Shown here: positions 25,462 through 34,640 of the stretch, in pieces
Position numbering within the stretch: position 1 is the first letter of the stretch
Layout of the letters: each line of letters starts with the position of its first letter
DNA from: Desulfobacterales bacterium
GTDB taxonomy: Bacteria; Desulfobacterota; Desulfobacteria; Desulfobacterales; UBA2156
Direction of reading: 5' to 3'
NCBI GenBank assembly: GCA_011049715.1
Contig: DRHF01000460.1
Span: forward strand, 1 to 53,989
Length of the DNA: 53,989 bases
Notes under the pieces: generated by a model
What the model saw: only the letters and a program-made list of their open reading frames with translations
Databases searched by the model: none
Told to the model about the DNA's origin: nothing
Program-made: the position numbers and the translations under genes

Positions 25462-25725
25462 ATGAAAGACAACTGGGAAAAAATGCTTTCCTGTGCCATC
25501 CAATGTGAAAAGTGCGGCAACGAACTGGACCCGACTGATCAACGGATCTTGTCGGCCTATGATCACCAGCCTATCTGTATGGCCTGCAAACGGGAAGAAG
25601 AAGATCGCCCGGATTACGCGGAAGTATCTAAAGATATGATCGGGCAATGTCTGGCGGAATCGGAAATACTGTATAGCGATCCGGGAGGATACTGTTTTTA
25701 CCATTTTTACCCATTCAAATGTTGA
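25462..25725 (+). CDS. Small zinc-ribbon protein, unknown function
   Basis: The 87-residue protein has a CEKCG at 15-19 and a CMACK near residue 40, forming a CxxC…CxxC zinc ribbon. Two further Cys occur in the C-terminal half. The second half (CLAESEILYSDPGGYCFYHFYPFKC) ends in an aromatic, Cys-containing tail. No signal peptide. The start has a strong GGGAG site. It follows the nitrilase by 126 bases, so they may share a transcript, though a TTGACG…TATG-like promoter could lie in between. It may bind metal or another protein; no family is recognised. Confidence 0.65.
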   Translation: MKDNWEKMLSCAIQCEKCGNELDPTDQRILSAYDHQPICMACKREEEDRPDYAEVSKDMIGQCLAESEILYSDPGGYCFYHFYPFKC

Positions 25726-25818
25726 CGGTTTTTTAAATCACCTAATCTACCAAAGCTGGTGTCTCATTCCTTATCAAAAAATTTAATGCCCAAAAAGCAA
25801 TAATGAGCATTTAAAACA

Positions 25819-28800
25819 ATGTTCTTTAATAAGTTAAAGATCATCCTCCTCCCGATTCTTGCCCTACTTATTTTTATCATTGTTTCAGTCTTTATCCTCA
25901 ATGCCCTCATCTCAACCCTTGCGGTTCGGCATTATTTGCTGTCACGACTATCCGCGTCAATCGGGTATGAGCTCCATGCAAAAGATATAGAACTCAGTTT
26001 CTGGAAAGGTGTGGGAATCAATGTCAGTGGATTGGATGCAATCTCCCTCACCGGAGCTGAAAAAATTCAAGTATCGAATATCAAAATCACCTTTCAGGTT
26101 AGAGAACTGCTGCGGGGAAATCTTATTCCGACGCATCTTGTCTTTGTCAGACCCCAAATTCAACTTGATAGCCCTTTCGGCCCTCGGGTCCTCCCCGGCC
26201 GAAGGAAAATAATATGGCAAACACTAAAACAGTTCGGCCGGGATTTTCAAAGAATCTATATCCGGAAGTTCGCGGGACTCCTCTCGCTTTCGATAGAAGA
26301 CGCAAAGGTTTCAATCAATGATCTGCCTTTTGATCTCGACAACATCAATTTTGATTTGGTTCAAAGAAGCGAAATCCCCTCTAAATTAGACATCACATTA
26401 GATGGAAGGATCGGACTTCATCAGGAAAAAATTTCACTTCAAATAAAGGGATCAATCACCCAGGACGCAGATGAAAAGGGACGCGCTTTTGCCGAAGCCG
26501 TTTTGAAGACAAGCGATGTTCCACTGACATGGATTAAGTGGCCATCGTCCTTTCCAGTGGAAAAAGGAAGTGCCGAAATCCGGGTAAAGATCTGGGGTCC
26601 ACTCACGGGGCCGATATCGTCCAGAGGGCAAGTCAGGGGCAAGGACCTCGATTTCCTGATTGTTGGCGCCAAAAACAAAAAATCTTTTTCTTTTAAACGC
26701 TTTGCTATTGATTTTGACACGCATTATTCTGAATCGATCTTGCAGATTTCCTCTCTTCAACTCAAATCCGAAAACGTGTTGATGAGTGCCAGCTCAAGAA
26801 TCGATTTCGGAGAACCCTCAAACCCCTACTTGGCCTTTAGAGTCAAAGCCCCGTTTATGCCTTTAGGGACCTTTCAAAAAATTTTTCCATCCCCTCTCTT
26901 ACCCTCTTGGTTGGAGGCACGCCTTTTTCCACTTTTCACAAAGGGTGATGTCCGGCTCGATCTCTTTTCACTCAACGGCCGTTTGAATCAGATCCGGAAT
27001 CTGCATCTTGCCAAAAATGCGACTCTTCTGACATTGAAATTGACATGTAAGGCTTTTAATGTGCTTGAGGGTAAACCCGGTCTGCCCTTCACCGGTGTTT
27101 CGGGGGTGGTGAAAATTGAAAAAGGGGCTCTCTCTGTATCAAATGTGTTGGCCGAATTCGGGAAATCATCCCTTAAAAAAGGATCATTTAACGTCAACAG
27201 TCTCTATGGCGCCGACCGCACCTTTCACATCCTCTTTGAGGGGGATTTCTCCCTTGAAGACCTTCTGCGGCAAAGAGAGATCGATCTGATACCTGTTGAT
27301 CTGCGCCGAAAACTTCAAGGGTTTGAATCAGCTGCAGGTAGATTAAAAACCGGCATCAGCATTTCCTATGACAGCGCTTTAAAGTATCTGAAAATCAGGG
27401 AAGGGACCTTTCAACTAGTGGGTGGAGTTATCCAGCATAAAAGGCTGATTTTACCCCTTGTTTTAACCCGGGCCGAGCTCGAAATTAAAGGAGAAAAGAA
27501 CCGTCGATTTCAGGGCATCGGTCAATGGGGAAAAACAAAAATTCAATTCTCCGGGTCAGTGGGACCATTGTTTCAATTCGGTGAAGTTAAGGTTTCTGCA
27601 AAGGCAGATGTCAACGAGATAACGGATATTCTATATCAGGAGCGAACGGTGCTTGGAAGATTTCAAACACCTGTGCCTTTGCAGTTCACACTCTTCAAAA
27701 GAAAACGAATCTGGGCATCCCGTGGTGAAATTACCCTCAATGACGTGAGATTTGAGGCAGGATCTCTTTTCATAGCTCCCGTTCAAAAAGACAGCAGGAT
27801 TCTTTTTGATATCGAACTTGATCCAGGTAAAAAAATCGATTTTAAGCGTTTGAGATTGCATACAGGGGAGTCCTCACTCCAAATGGCAGGTTCCTATGAC
27901 CTGAAGGACAAGGACACCCTGATCCTGAGGGTCTCAACCGACAGGCTTGCGGTGGAGGATTTAGGAATCAGATTTAAAACAGGGAACTTACGGGTTTATG
28001 GTCTTTTTGCGTTTAACGCTGTGCTCAAAATTTCGCGAAAAAATCTCGAATTGGCCGAACTGAACGGGGAAATGGCAGCTGAAGGGCTCTCTTTGTTTTC
28101 TGCAGCCCTCCCCTGGCCTGTTGTGAACAGTAACTTCAAGCTCAGATTTTCCGGTCCGGAGACCCATATAGAGTCGATGAATCTTCAGCTGGGTCAAAAT
28201 AGACTAGCTATTCAAGGCCGTTTAAAAGAATGGAGACGCTTAAAAGGTGAATTGACGATATCGACAAGCCGTCTGGACTTCTCGGATTGGATAACACATA
28301 AAACCGGTGGCGCTTTTAATTACAATGATTCAGCCCTCGGTCGTTTTATCGTCAATTCAGATTTACGGATAAAATTAAAGGCCGGCAAAGGTCAATTTGA
28401 GGGTATGAAATACGGCCCGTTCGAGGTACAGGGCGCTTTCCGATCAGGGGATATCTATATTACAAATTCAGATATTCAACTGGAACACGGAACCCTCCGT
28501 GTGAAAGGTCACATCAAAAGAGGAAACACACCAGAAACACTCCTTTCCGGTTACATAAAGTTGACCAAGCAGCCGCTCAAAGAACTTCCCCAAAAATTTG
28601 ATGGTTTGACGTCGCGCTTGGAAGGACTGTTGACTCTGGAAGGGTTCTTTTTCACCAGAGGGGAAAAAAAGAAAGACTTGATTTCCGGCTTAAACGGAGG
28701 GATGAACATTCTCATCGAAAAGGGACTGATCAAAAAGAAGTCCTATGTGATTTTTAAGATCTTCGAATTTTTGAGTCTCAAAAATCTATTTAAGAAGAGA

Positions 28801-29280
28801 CCGGAAACCTTTTCAAAAGAGGGATTCTATTTTGAAACCATTATGGCACACATCGCCATTGATAATGGGGTTTTGGGGACAGATAGTCTTATGATGAAAA
28901 GCCCTATATTTAACGGAATCGCCAAGGGAAAGATGGATCTGGCCGGATTAAAGGTAGATGCTGAAGTGGGGGTCCAACCCTTGGGCACTGTTGATTTTCT
29001 CATCAGCAACATACCGATCGTCGGCTATATCTTGACAGGAAAAGAAAAATCCCTCCTTGTCTATTACTTCAAAGTGGAAGGGCTTTTCCCCACGCCTGAC
29101 GTTCGATATGTACCTTTGGAAAACCTGGGAAAAAGCACGTTCGGCTTTTTTAAGCGTCTGTTTTTTACCCCAGGGCGGATATTTAAGGATATTTCAAAGA
29201 TCACCCAGGAGTTTTCTCAAAATGAAGTCTCCTATCCGAGTCTCGATAAGGAAAACAAAATGGATCAAATGGGTCCCTGA
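25819..29280 (+). CDS. AsmA-like / YhdP-TamB-type large envelope protein
   Basis: The 1153-residue protein begins with one membrane segment (LLPILALLIFIIVSVFILNALI, residues 11-33), after which the chain is expected in the periplasm. The repeated beta-strand pattern (e.g. ISVSGLDA, LRVKGHIKRGN, LSGYIKLTK) and the C-terminal AsmA-like block (GGMNILIEKGLIKK…IFKIFEFLSLKNLFKK…MDLAGLKVDAEVGVQPLGT) fit the AsmA_2/DUF3971 superfamily. E. coli YhdP and TamB, also AsmA-like, form long hydrophobic-groove bridges that move phospholipid to the outer membrane. A similar role is inferred here. No pathway partner is next to it. Length is close to YhdP (about 1270). Confidence 0.8.
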   Translation: MFFNKLKIILLPILALLIFIIVSVFILNALISTLAVRHYLLSRLSASIGYELHAKDIELSFWKGVGINVSGLDAISLTGAEKIQVSNIKITFQVRELLRGNLIPTHLVFVRPQIQLDSPFGPRVLPGRRKIIWQTLKQFGRDFQRIYIRKFAGLLSLSIEDAKVSINDLPFDLDNINFDLVQRSEIPSKLDITLDGRIGLHQEKISLQIKGSITQDADEKGRAFAEAVLKTSDVPLTWIKWPSSFPVEKGSAEIRVKIWGPLTGPISSRGQVRGKDLDFLIVGAKNKKSFSFKRFAIDFDTHYSESILQISSLQLKSENVLMSASSRIDFGEPSNPYLAFRVKAPFMPLGTFQKIFPSPLLPSWLEARLFPLFTKGDVRLDLFSLNGRLNQIRNLHLAKNATLLTLKLTCKAFNVLEGKPGLPFTGVSGVVKIEKGALSVSNVLAEFGKSSLKKGSFNVNSLYGADRTFHILFEGDFSLEDLLRQREIDLIPVDLRRKLQGFESAAGRLKTGISISYDSALKYLKIREGTFQLVGGVIQHKRLILPLVLTRAELEIKGEKNRRFQGIGQWGKTKIQFSGSVGPLFQFGEVKVSAKADVNEITDILYQERTVLGRFQTPVPLQFTLFKRKRIWASRGEITLNDVRFEAGSLFIAPVQKDSRILFDIELDPGKKIDFKRLRLHTGESSLQMAGSYDLKDKDTLILRVSTDRLAVEDLGIRFKTGNLRVYGLFAFNAVLKISRKNLELAELNGEMAAEGLSLFSAALPWPVVNSNFKLRFSGPETHIESMNLQLGQNRLAIQGRLKEWRRLKGELTISTSRLDFSDWITHKTGGAFNYNDSALGRFIVNSDLRIKLKAGKGQFEGMKYGPFEVQGAFRSGDIYITNSDIQLEHGTLRVKGHIKRGNTPETLLSGYIKLTKQPLKELPQKFDGLTSRLEGLLTLEGFFFTRGEKKKDLISGLNGGMNILIEKGLIKKKSYVIFKIFEFLSLKNLFKKRPETFSKEGFYFETIMAHIAIDNGVLGTDSLMMKSPIFNGIAKGKMDLAGLKVDAEVGVQPLGTVDFLISNIPIVGYILTGKEKSLLVYYFKVEGLFPTPDVRYVPLENLGKSTFGFFKRLFFTPGRIFKDISKITQEFSQNEVSYPSLDKENKMDQMGP

Positions 29281-29540
29281 CCCTCTGGGTTTCGACCCGG
29301 CGGATCAAGAGAGTCCCAACGACAAAAAAAATTGAAACCACCTGTTTTTAAGGTCAAATAATGATTAGATGAAAATCTTTCAAAAAGATCGGCCAACTCT
29401 TTTTTATTTTTCAAATTTCTATTTCTGGCATTTATACTCTTAGCTGGAACCGTGCGTCAAAAGCGCCTGCCCAATGTCCTGTTGATATCTTTGAACGCTA
29501 CCCGGGCCCGTAACCTCAGCAGCTACGGTGACCGGAGACT

Positions 29541-29568
29541 TAAAAAGTACCGACCCCGGGGAATCGGT
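29541..29568 (-). terminator. Terminator-like hairpin after the 93-residue membrane protein gene
   Basis: On the minus strand, 5 bases after the stop at 29573, ACCGA-TT-CCCCGGGG-TCGGT folds back on itself and is followed by ACTTTTTAA. The inner CCCCGGGG is itself palindromic. On the opposite strand the same stem is followed by TTTTGTTATTTTTT, so it may terminate in both directions, including readthrough from the AsmA-like gene. Confidence 0.5.
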
Positions 29569-29572
29569 TTTG

Positions 29573-29854
29573 TTATTTTTTCCCAAAAATCGAGTCCCAT
29601 ACAAAAAAAATGACGCCAATGCCAAACAGCAGAACAAACAGAGACATCGTAAAGATATATTCGAATATATTTCCGATACCCAGCCAGGAAATGGATAGAA
29701 GTGATGAAAGATATTTTTCACCAATAATATCGATTAGACTCAGACGATCCCAAACATCGCCCTCAGTCCTGATTAATGATGAAACCGTCTGAAAAACCAG
29801 TAAAACACTTCCTGCGAGAAATGAAAGGATCCATATGAGCGATATTTTTCTCAT
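29573..29854 (-). CDS. Small membrane protein with two transmembrane segments
   Basis: The 93-residue protein has a basic start (MRKISLIW), a first hydrophobic segment at about 5-27 and a second at about 66-90 (YIFTMSLFVLLFGIGVIFFVWD). Between them is a short amphipathic loop. The start has an AAGAGGAAA site. No family is recognised. It is convergent to the AsmA-like gene with a shared hairpin between them and has no co-directional neighbour within 400 bases. It probably lies in the inner membrane. Confidence 0.65.
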   Translation of the reverse strand: MRKISLIWILSFLAGSVLLVFQTVSSLIRTEGDVWDRLSLIDIIGEKYLSSLLSISWLGIGNIFEYIFTMSLFVLLFGIGVIFFVWDSIFGKK

Positions 29855-30282
29855 AGCATTTTCCTCTTAACCCCGGACGATAAAGACCCGCTTATTATTG
29901 GATAGATATACAATCCGATCCGCCGGTCCGTGCCGCTTGGTTATCGAATGGCAAAAGGATTATAATACGCTTCACAATCGCTCGAATAAAAGATATTCTT
30001 CCGTTATAAAAACGAAACTATAAAAAAATAAAACCTCTAAGAGTCCTTTTTTGCTCAATTTAAATAAGACACATTCGGTTCTAAATTTACACCGCTGTCA
30101 ACCGCATGTCAACAATGTATTGTATCTTTTTTTATCCTATCGACCACATAGAGTATAATTTATATGAATTTTCTGTTTTTCCCGTTTTAATGCACTTTTA
30201 AGGCAACCCGGGTATCCACGTCAGCAACATCCCTTCTTATCTGATCGCCCGAAAATCAGACCGGTTTTTCGATCAGATTCGT
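29855..30282. other. Intergenic region upstream of the small membrane protein
   Basis: About 430 bases without a recognisable gene. A TATAAT on the minus strand at 29964-29959 is placed to serve the 93-residue gene, but no good -35 box accompanies it. The remaining part, downstream of cutA, is AT-rich; no strong cutA terminator was found. Confidence 0.4.
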
Positions 30283-30597
30283 CTATGTTACCTCATCGAC
30301 GATCCAGTCCAAAAACGATGGGTTCCCCCCGGTTAACGGAAGACTCACAATACATGGACAATCATAGGTATGAAGTTTTTTGACCCTTTCGACCACCTTC
30401 GACACCTTTGTTTCTGTGGTTTTCGCTATGAGGATAACCTCCTGATCATCCTGAAGCTTGCCTTCCCAGCGATAAATGGAGTTCATATTATCGATAATAT
30501 TGACACAGGCGACCAGTCTCGACTCAACCAGTGATCTACCGATCAGCTTTGCTTCCTCTTTGCTGCCGACTGTGACATAAATAAGGTTCACCTTCAT
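30283..30597 (-). CDS. cutA: CutA-like divalent-cation tolerance protein
   Basis: The 104-residue protein matches the trimeric CutA family: IYVTVGSKEEAKLIGRSLVESRLVACVNIID, SIYRWEGKLQDDQEVILIAKTT, HTYDCPCIVSLPLTGGNPSFLDWI. CutA was linked to copper tolerance in E. coli, but its biochemical role is unsettled. An AAGGGG ribosome site precedes the ATG. It is the last gene of a minus-strand group starting at efp, 75 bases after the polyferredoxin gene. Confidence 0.95.
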   Translation of the reverse strand: MKVNLIYVTVGSKEEAKLIGRSLVESRLVACVNIIDNMNSIYRWEGKLQDDQEVILIAKTTETKVSKVVERVKKLHTYDCPCIVSLPLTGGNPSFLDWIVDEVT

Positions 30598-30672
30598 CTT
30601 TCCACCCCTTCCATATTAAAATAATTAATTCCATATACAAAACGAAGGCGGCAAAAACCCGGCCCCATGGAG

Positions 30673-32622
30673 TCAACCCTCCAGAAGTAGCGCATGCTTC
30701 GGATCCCTCGTCTCATTTTCTGCTGTGACCCGAATCGCTCGTTTTCCAAGGACCGGGCATTCGTGTTCACAAACCCCACAGCCGATGCAATATTTGAGGT
30801 CAACAAATGGCTGCTGTAACCGGACATGGATTTCAACACGTGCTTTTGGCACAGGTGGTGATTTCCACTGAAATTCCGGGTCAATCGACAGGGTTCGGGT
30901 GGTATTTTCAATTATGGGCCGGGGACGATCGTCCGGTGATTCCTTTGCCACACAGAAATAATCACCGGTTGAAAACCGATAGGGAGTAAGTACTTCCCCG
31001 TTGAATTCGACATGCGCGTTTCCAGCTGTTTTCACAATTAAAGCGGTATTTATGTTGACCGTGTTGAAGGTTTCACGTGTAAAAATCGCTTTGGGGCTAA
31101 CCGGACAATTTTCCTGGCACACGATGCAGGGCCTGTCCATCGCCCAGGGGAGACAGCGACCCCGATCGACAAAGGCGGTTCCGATTCTAATCGGTCCTTT
31201 ATCGACATACGATTTTTCACCGAGTCTTTCATCGATGGTGATCGGTCGGATGGCAGCGGTCGGGCACAGGTTTCCGCAGGCAACACAGTTCAGCTGGCAA
31301 CCGCTCGTACCGATCCGAAAGTTGAGCAAAGGGGTCCACAAACCTTCCAATCCGCCCTCGAATCCCGCCGGATGGATGACATTTGTCGGACAGATCCGCA
31401 TACACTGACCACATTTAATGCACCGTGACAGAAAATCTTTTTCCGCCAGCGCACCAGGTGGACGGATGAGCCCGGATTCCCAATGCCCGGCCAAGCCGCC
31501 GTTGATGCGGATCATCGGAACAGCTGCCGCACCAAAGAAAAAGGAAAGGACAACCGCCCGTCTGGATAGATCGGGAAGCAGGGTTTCCCCAGCCGCGGAT
31601 GGGGCCGTTCGATAGCCCAAATTGTTGTGCTGACACGGACTGAAACAGTTTAAGCAAATGATGCATTCGCTTATTTTGATTGTTGAGGAGGGTGAACAGG
31701 CCCCATCACAATCCAATTCACACTGGTGGCAATCGATACATGTTGTCTCTTTCTTACCGATCCGCCAGATGGCATATCGACCGAATATCCCCAGCAACGC
31801 ACCGAGTGGACAGATAAATCGGCAGTAAAACCGCGGTATTTTCAGATTCAGAAAAACAGCTGTCAGGAAGATAACGCCGATGAGAGCGGTCCCTTGGTAA
31901 AAGCGTGGACTGACGGACAACTTTCCCCCTGCCGCATCGGCCAGCGGCAAAATGATCAGATTTACCGAGCGGTATACAAGGGAAATCGGGTCCAGGAGTC
32001 CGATTTGAAGCGAGGCTGAAAACAGTGCAGAATCTTTGAAAAGAATGGTCAATGCCACCGCGATCAGGGCAACAGATAAACCAATTTCAAATCCTTTTCC
32101 GGGACGGTTCATCAGACGAAAAGATGCCAAAAGGACGAAGGCAGAAAAAATAATTCCGATCAGAACGAAAAAAGTTCGAATCTCCGGGAACAGCATACGG
32201 ATAAAATAGAGGAACAGATCGGTGGATGAAACCGCAAGAAGAAAAATCAAAATCCAGTATTTTACCACCTGGAGTCGGTGGTAGCGATTCATACCGACTT
32301 TTTCAGCAGATGATTTTTTCCGCTTGCCTAAAAATCCGACAAATTGATGGATTGATCCAAAAGGGCAGACCCACCCACAGAAAAACCGCCCGAGCAGCAC
32401 CGTCAGCACAATGGTCACCAGCCCCCAAAGGAGGCCCTTATAAAGCGTTCGGGTCGACAGCAGGGTACCGAGTCCGACCAGGGGGTCGAGCTCAAACAAC
32501 CAGTTAACCGGCCAGCCGCGGAGTTGCCACCATTTTTCGCCGAGAGTGGCTACAATGCAAAACCACAAGAACAGGACTGCAAAAAAAATCTGGGTAGTCC
32601 TTCTGGCGGTTATTATTTTCAT
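30673..32622 (-). CDS. Membrane polyferredoxin: NapH-like domain fused to NapG-like domain
   Basis: From the ATG at 32622 (GGAGGGAG upstream) the protein has 649 residues. The first half has several membrane segments, a CGWVCPFGSIHQ and a CRFICPLGALLG motif, and a cytoplasmic 8-Cys cluster region (CIDCHQCELDC…CIICLNCFSPC), as in NapH, CcoG and RsxA-linked quinol dehydrogenases. At about residue 353 an internal SRRAVVLSFFFG resembles a twin-arginine signal. The second half carries CIKCGQCMRICP, CQLNCVACGNLCP, CIVCQENCP and CIGCGVCEHECP, similar to NapG. The joint and order suggest a fused quinol-to-periplasm electron wire. Upstream start TTG (32664) is weaker. The DUF362 gene ends 25 bases before. 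Confidence 0.85.
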   Translation of the reverse strand: MKIITARRTTQIFFAVLFLWFCIVATLGEKWWQLRGWPVNWLFELDPLVGLGTLLSTRTLYKGLLWGLVTIVLTVLLGRFFCGWVCPFGSIHQFVGFLGKRKKSSAEKVGMNRYHRLQVVKYWILIFLLAVSSTDLFLYFIRMLFPEIRTFFVLIGIIFSAFVLLASFRLMNRPGKGFEIGLSVALIAVALTILFKDSALFSASLQIGLLDPISLVYRSVNLIILPLADAAGGKLSVSPRFYQGTALIGVIFLTAVFLNLKIPRFYCRFICPLGALLGIFGRYAIWRIGKKETTCIDCHQCELDCDGACSPSSTIKISECIICLNCFSPCQHNNLGYRTAPSAAGETLLPDLSRRAVVLSFFFGAAAVPMIRINGGLAGHWESGLIRPPGALAEKDFLSRCIKCGQCMRICPTNVIHPAGFEGGLEGLWTPLLNFRIGTSGCQLNCVACGNLCPTAAIRPITIDERLGEKSYVDKGPIRIGTAFVDRGRCLPWAMDRPCIVCQENCPVSPKAIFTRETFNTVNINTALIVKTAGNAHVEFNGEVLTPYRFSTGDYFCVAKESPDDRPRPIIENTTRTLSIDPEFQWKSPPVPKARVEIHVRLQQPFVDLKYCIGCGVCEHECPVLGKRAIRVTAENETRDPKHALLLEG

Positions 32623-32647
32623 CGCCGAGTCGATCTCCCTCCGGGTA

Positions 32648-33643
32648 TCAATCGGTTGAAGCAATCACGGGATTTATGGAACGATAATCCGCCGTCCCTA
32701 TCCCAGCTGCTGCTGCCTTGGTTATATATGAAAGTTCATGTAACTCTTTTTTAAGTAGCGTAGCACCGAAAGCATCTGCAGCGACCGGGTCGGTGCTGAC
32801 GATCATCATCTTTGTTTCTTTGAGGTCTGAAAGAGATCCGCCTGTAGGTCCATTGGACATCATGGTGGTTGTTCCGTCCAGAATAACGACCGAGGGCTTG
32901 ACCATGATGGCCAGCTCCTTGATGATAGTATGGATATCCTGATGGAATATATTTCGGCGACCTCCCAACAGGCCGTACCAGTTTTTCATGGTCATCGAAG
33001 CGCCGCTCCGGCGATGGTCCTTCACCGGTGCAAGGCCAATCACCTTATCAACAACCTTTATCGGTTCATACAAAACCGGCCAGTTTCGGATGAGTCTGGT
33101 CCCCGGAATCGTCATTGATTTAAAAAGACCGGCTGCCGGTAGTATCACTTTTGCACCTGCAGACTCCGCTGCGCGGGCAATACCGGTAAGTGCAAAGCAA
33201 CTGGCGGGATCGTTTATCGGGTTGTCTGTCACCACCACTTTCGAAGCACCCGACTTAAAGCACAAGCGCGCCATCTCCGAAACTAGCTGGGGGTGAGTCG
33301 TTGCCGAAAGTATGGGTGGTGAGGCAAAGGCGGCATTGACCTTCAGCAAAACACGGTCCCCACTTTTGATAAACGATTCAACGCCACCGATCGCCTTAAA
33401 TGCGAGCTGAAGCGTTTTTATCCTGTCCGGGCCCCTGGCAATCGCCATACGTTTTCCCAGGTCTGGAATCGAAAAATCGGGAAACCCATCCACGATTGGG
33501 TCAATCGAAGAATAGGTCGGTCCGATCGGATCAAAAAAATAATATCCGATCAGACCGGCAGCCGCCACGGACAAACCGGCTTTCGCTGACCGGATCAGAA
33601 AATCCCGTCGTCCAAAATACCTTCGGTTCAAATCATTCTCCAT
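32648..33643 (-). CDS. Tat-exported DUF362 protein
   Basis: The 331-residue protein opens with a Tat signal (FGRRDFLIRSAKAGLSVAAAGLIGYYFF), implying export of a folded, cofactor-bearing protein. The rest fits DUF362: DRVLLKVNAAFASPP, SGASKVVVTDNP, KVIGLAPVKDHRRSGASMTMKNWYGLLGG, VILDGTTTMMSNGPTGG and VSTDPVAADAFGATLL. DUF362 proteins are often encoded near Fe-S proteins, and their reaction is unknown. No Cys cluster motif is seen in it. The start has an AAGGCGG site and overlaps the DUF6599-like gene by 11 bases. Confidence 0.9.
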   Translation of the reverse strand: MENDLNRRYFGRRDFLIRSAKAGLSVAAAGLIGYYFFDPIGPTYSSIDPIVDGFPDFSIPDLGKRMAIARGPDRIKTLQLAFKAIGGVESFIKSGDRVLLKVNAAFASPPILSATTHPQLVSEMARLCFKSGASKVVVTDNPINDPASCFALTGIARAAESAGAKVILPAAGLFKSMTIPGTRLIRNWPVLYEPIKVVDKVIGLAPVKDHRRSGASMTMKNWYGLLGGRRNIFHQDIHTIIKELAIMVKPSVVILDGTTTMMSNGPTGGSLSDLKETKMMIVSTDPVAADAFGATLLKKELHELSYITKAAAAGIGTADYRSINPVIASTD

Positions 33644-34640
33644 CTACCACCGCCTTAAGACCTTTGTGCAGTCGATGGGCCAGTTCCATGGCCTGTTTTC
33701 GGTCTGACGCCTCACGCACACCGGCAACAAAACGCCCAAACGAAAATATGATCTCGTAACTGTCCATGATCGATATTATCTTCGCTCCGGTAATACGGGA
33801 TGGTTGTTTCACCTCTTTCCCCCCAAAGGTCAACAAAAACCGATAATATCCCAGTCCAAGAGCCCGGGCTTTTTGGGATGTTTTGCGGTGGGACAAAAAG
33901 GCGGTCATCTCGATTTTGTCTATCTTGTATTTTGCGACATAGACCCGATTAAATTGATCAAACCCAAATGCATTCGTAGAGATCAGCGCTATGCTTTTTG
34001 TCTCAAGACCCGATCTTGGGAACAGCTTGGATTCGGCAATTGATGTTGTTTTGATCGGCATGTTTTGGATGACAACGTGGCCGAGTGCCACCATCTTTTC
34101 AACACTCTCATCGGTCGGGACAGATGAAATGATTTCCACGTAATAGGGGCCGTAAACATAATAGACCGCATTTTCAGTCCGGTAAGAGTGCTGATCCAGT
34201 CCGGCAGGTTTTGCATCCTCGCGCATCTGCTCGCTGAATACCGAGAACGCGTTCTCCCCATTTCCCATGTCGTAAATAAATATTTCAGCCCAATCTTCTG
34301 ATGCTGCGCTCGTTTTGAACCGTTGACTTTCAAGAGTTTTAAATCCGGCAGAGAGGTATAACTCAGCTTTTCCATCAATCTTATCCGACAAGTTGTGAGG
34401 TTGAAACATTTCCGGAGGTGATAATAAAATGTAGGTTTTTGGCAGTAATATTAATGAATTTCCTCTTATTTCTTCATAAGCACCTTGAATTTTTTTCGAA
34501 TTTTGATTTGACATCCCGGTCGATAGAATCGCCGGAGAATATCGAAACTGCTGCAAAAATATGATCATCCCGATTCCGGCAAGAACAAAAAGAATGGAAA
34601 AGCTAAGGCAGGTCTCCCGTCTGGTGCACTCTTTTTTCAC
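33633..34640 (-). CDS. DUF6599-like membrane-anchored protein
   Basis: The 335-residue protein starts with a GTG that overlaps the efp stop by 3 bases. One N-terminal membrane segment (SFSILFVLAGIGMIIFLQQF, residues 13-32) anchors it, with the remainder outside the cytoplasm. A recognisable block (DKIDGKAELYLSAGFKTL…WAEIFIYDMGNGENAFSVFS…AVYYVYGPYYVEIISS) fits the DUF6599 pattern, in which a 'GGAEVFLEYGF'-like segment is followed by an ion-type acidic patch. No enzymatic motif is visible. The gene lies between efp and the Tat-exported DUF362 gene and is coupled to both, so it probably serves the same envelope redox function. Family assignment is moderately sure. Confidence 0.6.
   Translation of the reverse strand: MKKECTRRETCLSFSILFVLAGIGMIIFLQQFRYSPAILSTGMSNQNSKKIQGAYEEIRGNSLILLPKTYILLSPPEMFQPHNLSDKIDGKAELYLSAGFKTLESQRFKTSAASEDWAEIFIYDMGNGENAFSVFSEQMREDAKPAGLDQHSYRTENAVYYVYGPYYVEIISSVPTDESVEKMVALGHVVIQNMPIKTTSIAESKLFPRSGLETKSIALISTNAFGFDQFNRVYVAKYKIDKIEMTAFLSHRKTSQKARALGLGYYRFLLTFGGKEVKQPSRITGAKIISIMDSYEIIFSFGRFVAGVREASDRKQAMELAHRLHKGLKAVVDGE

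Noticed and set aside
25000..25704. 234-codon minus-strand frame
   Set aside because: It lies antisense to the nitrilase and zinc-ribbon genes, has low-quality composition rich in Phe, Arg and Ile, and no ribosome site.
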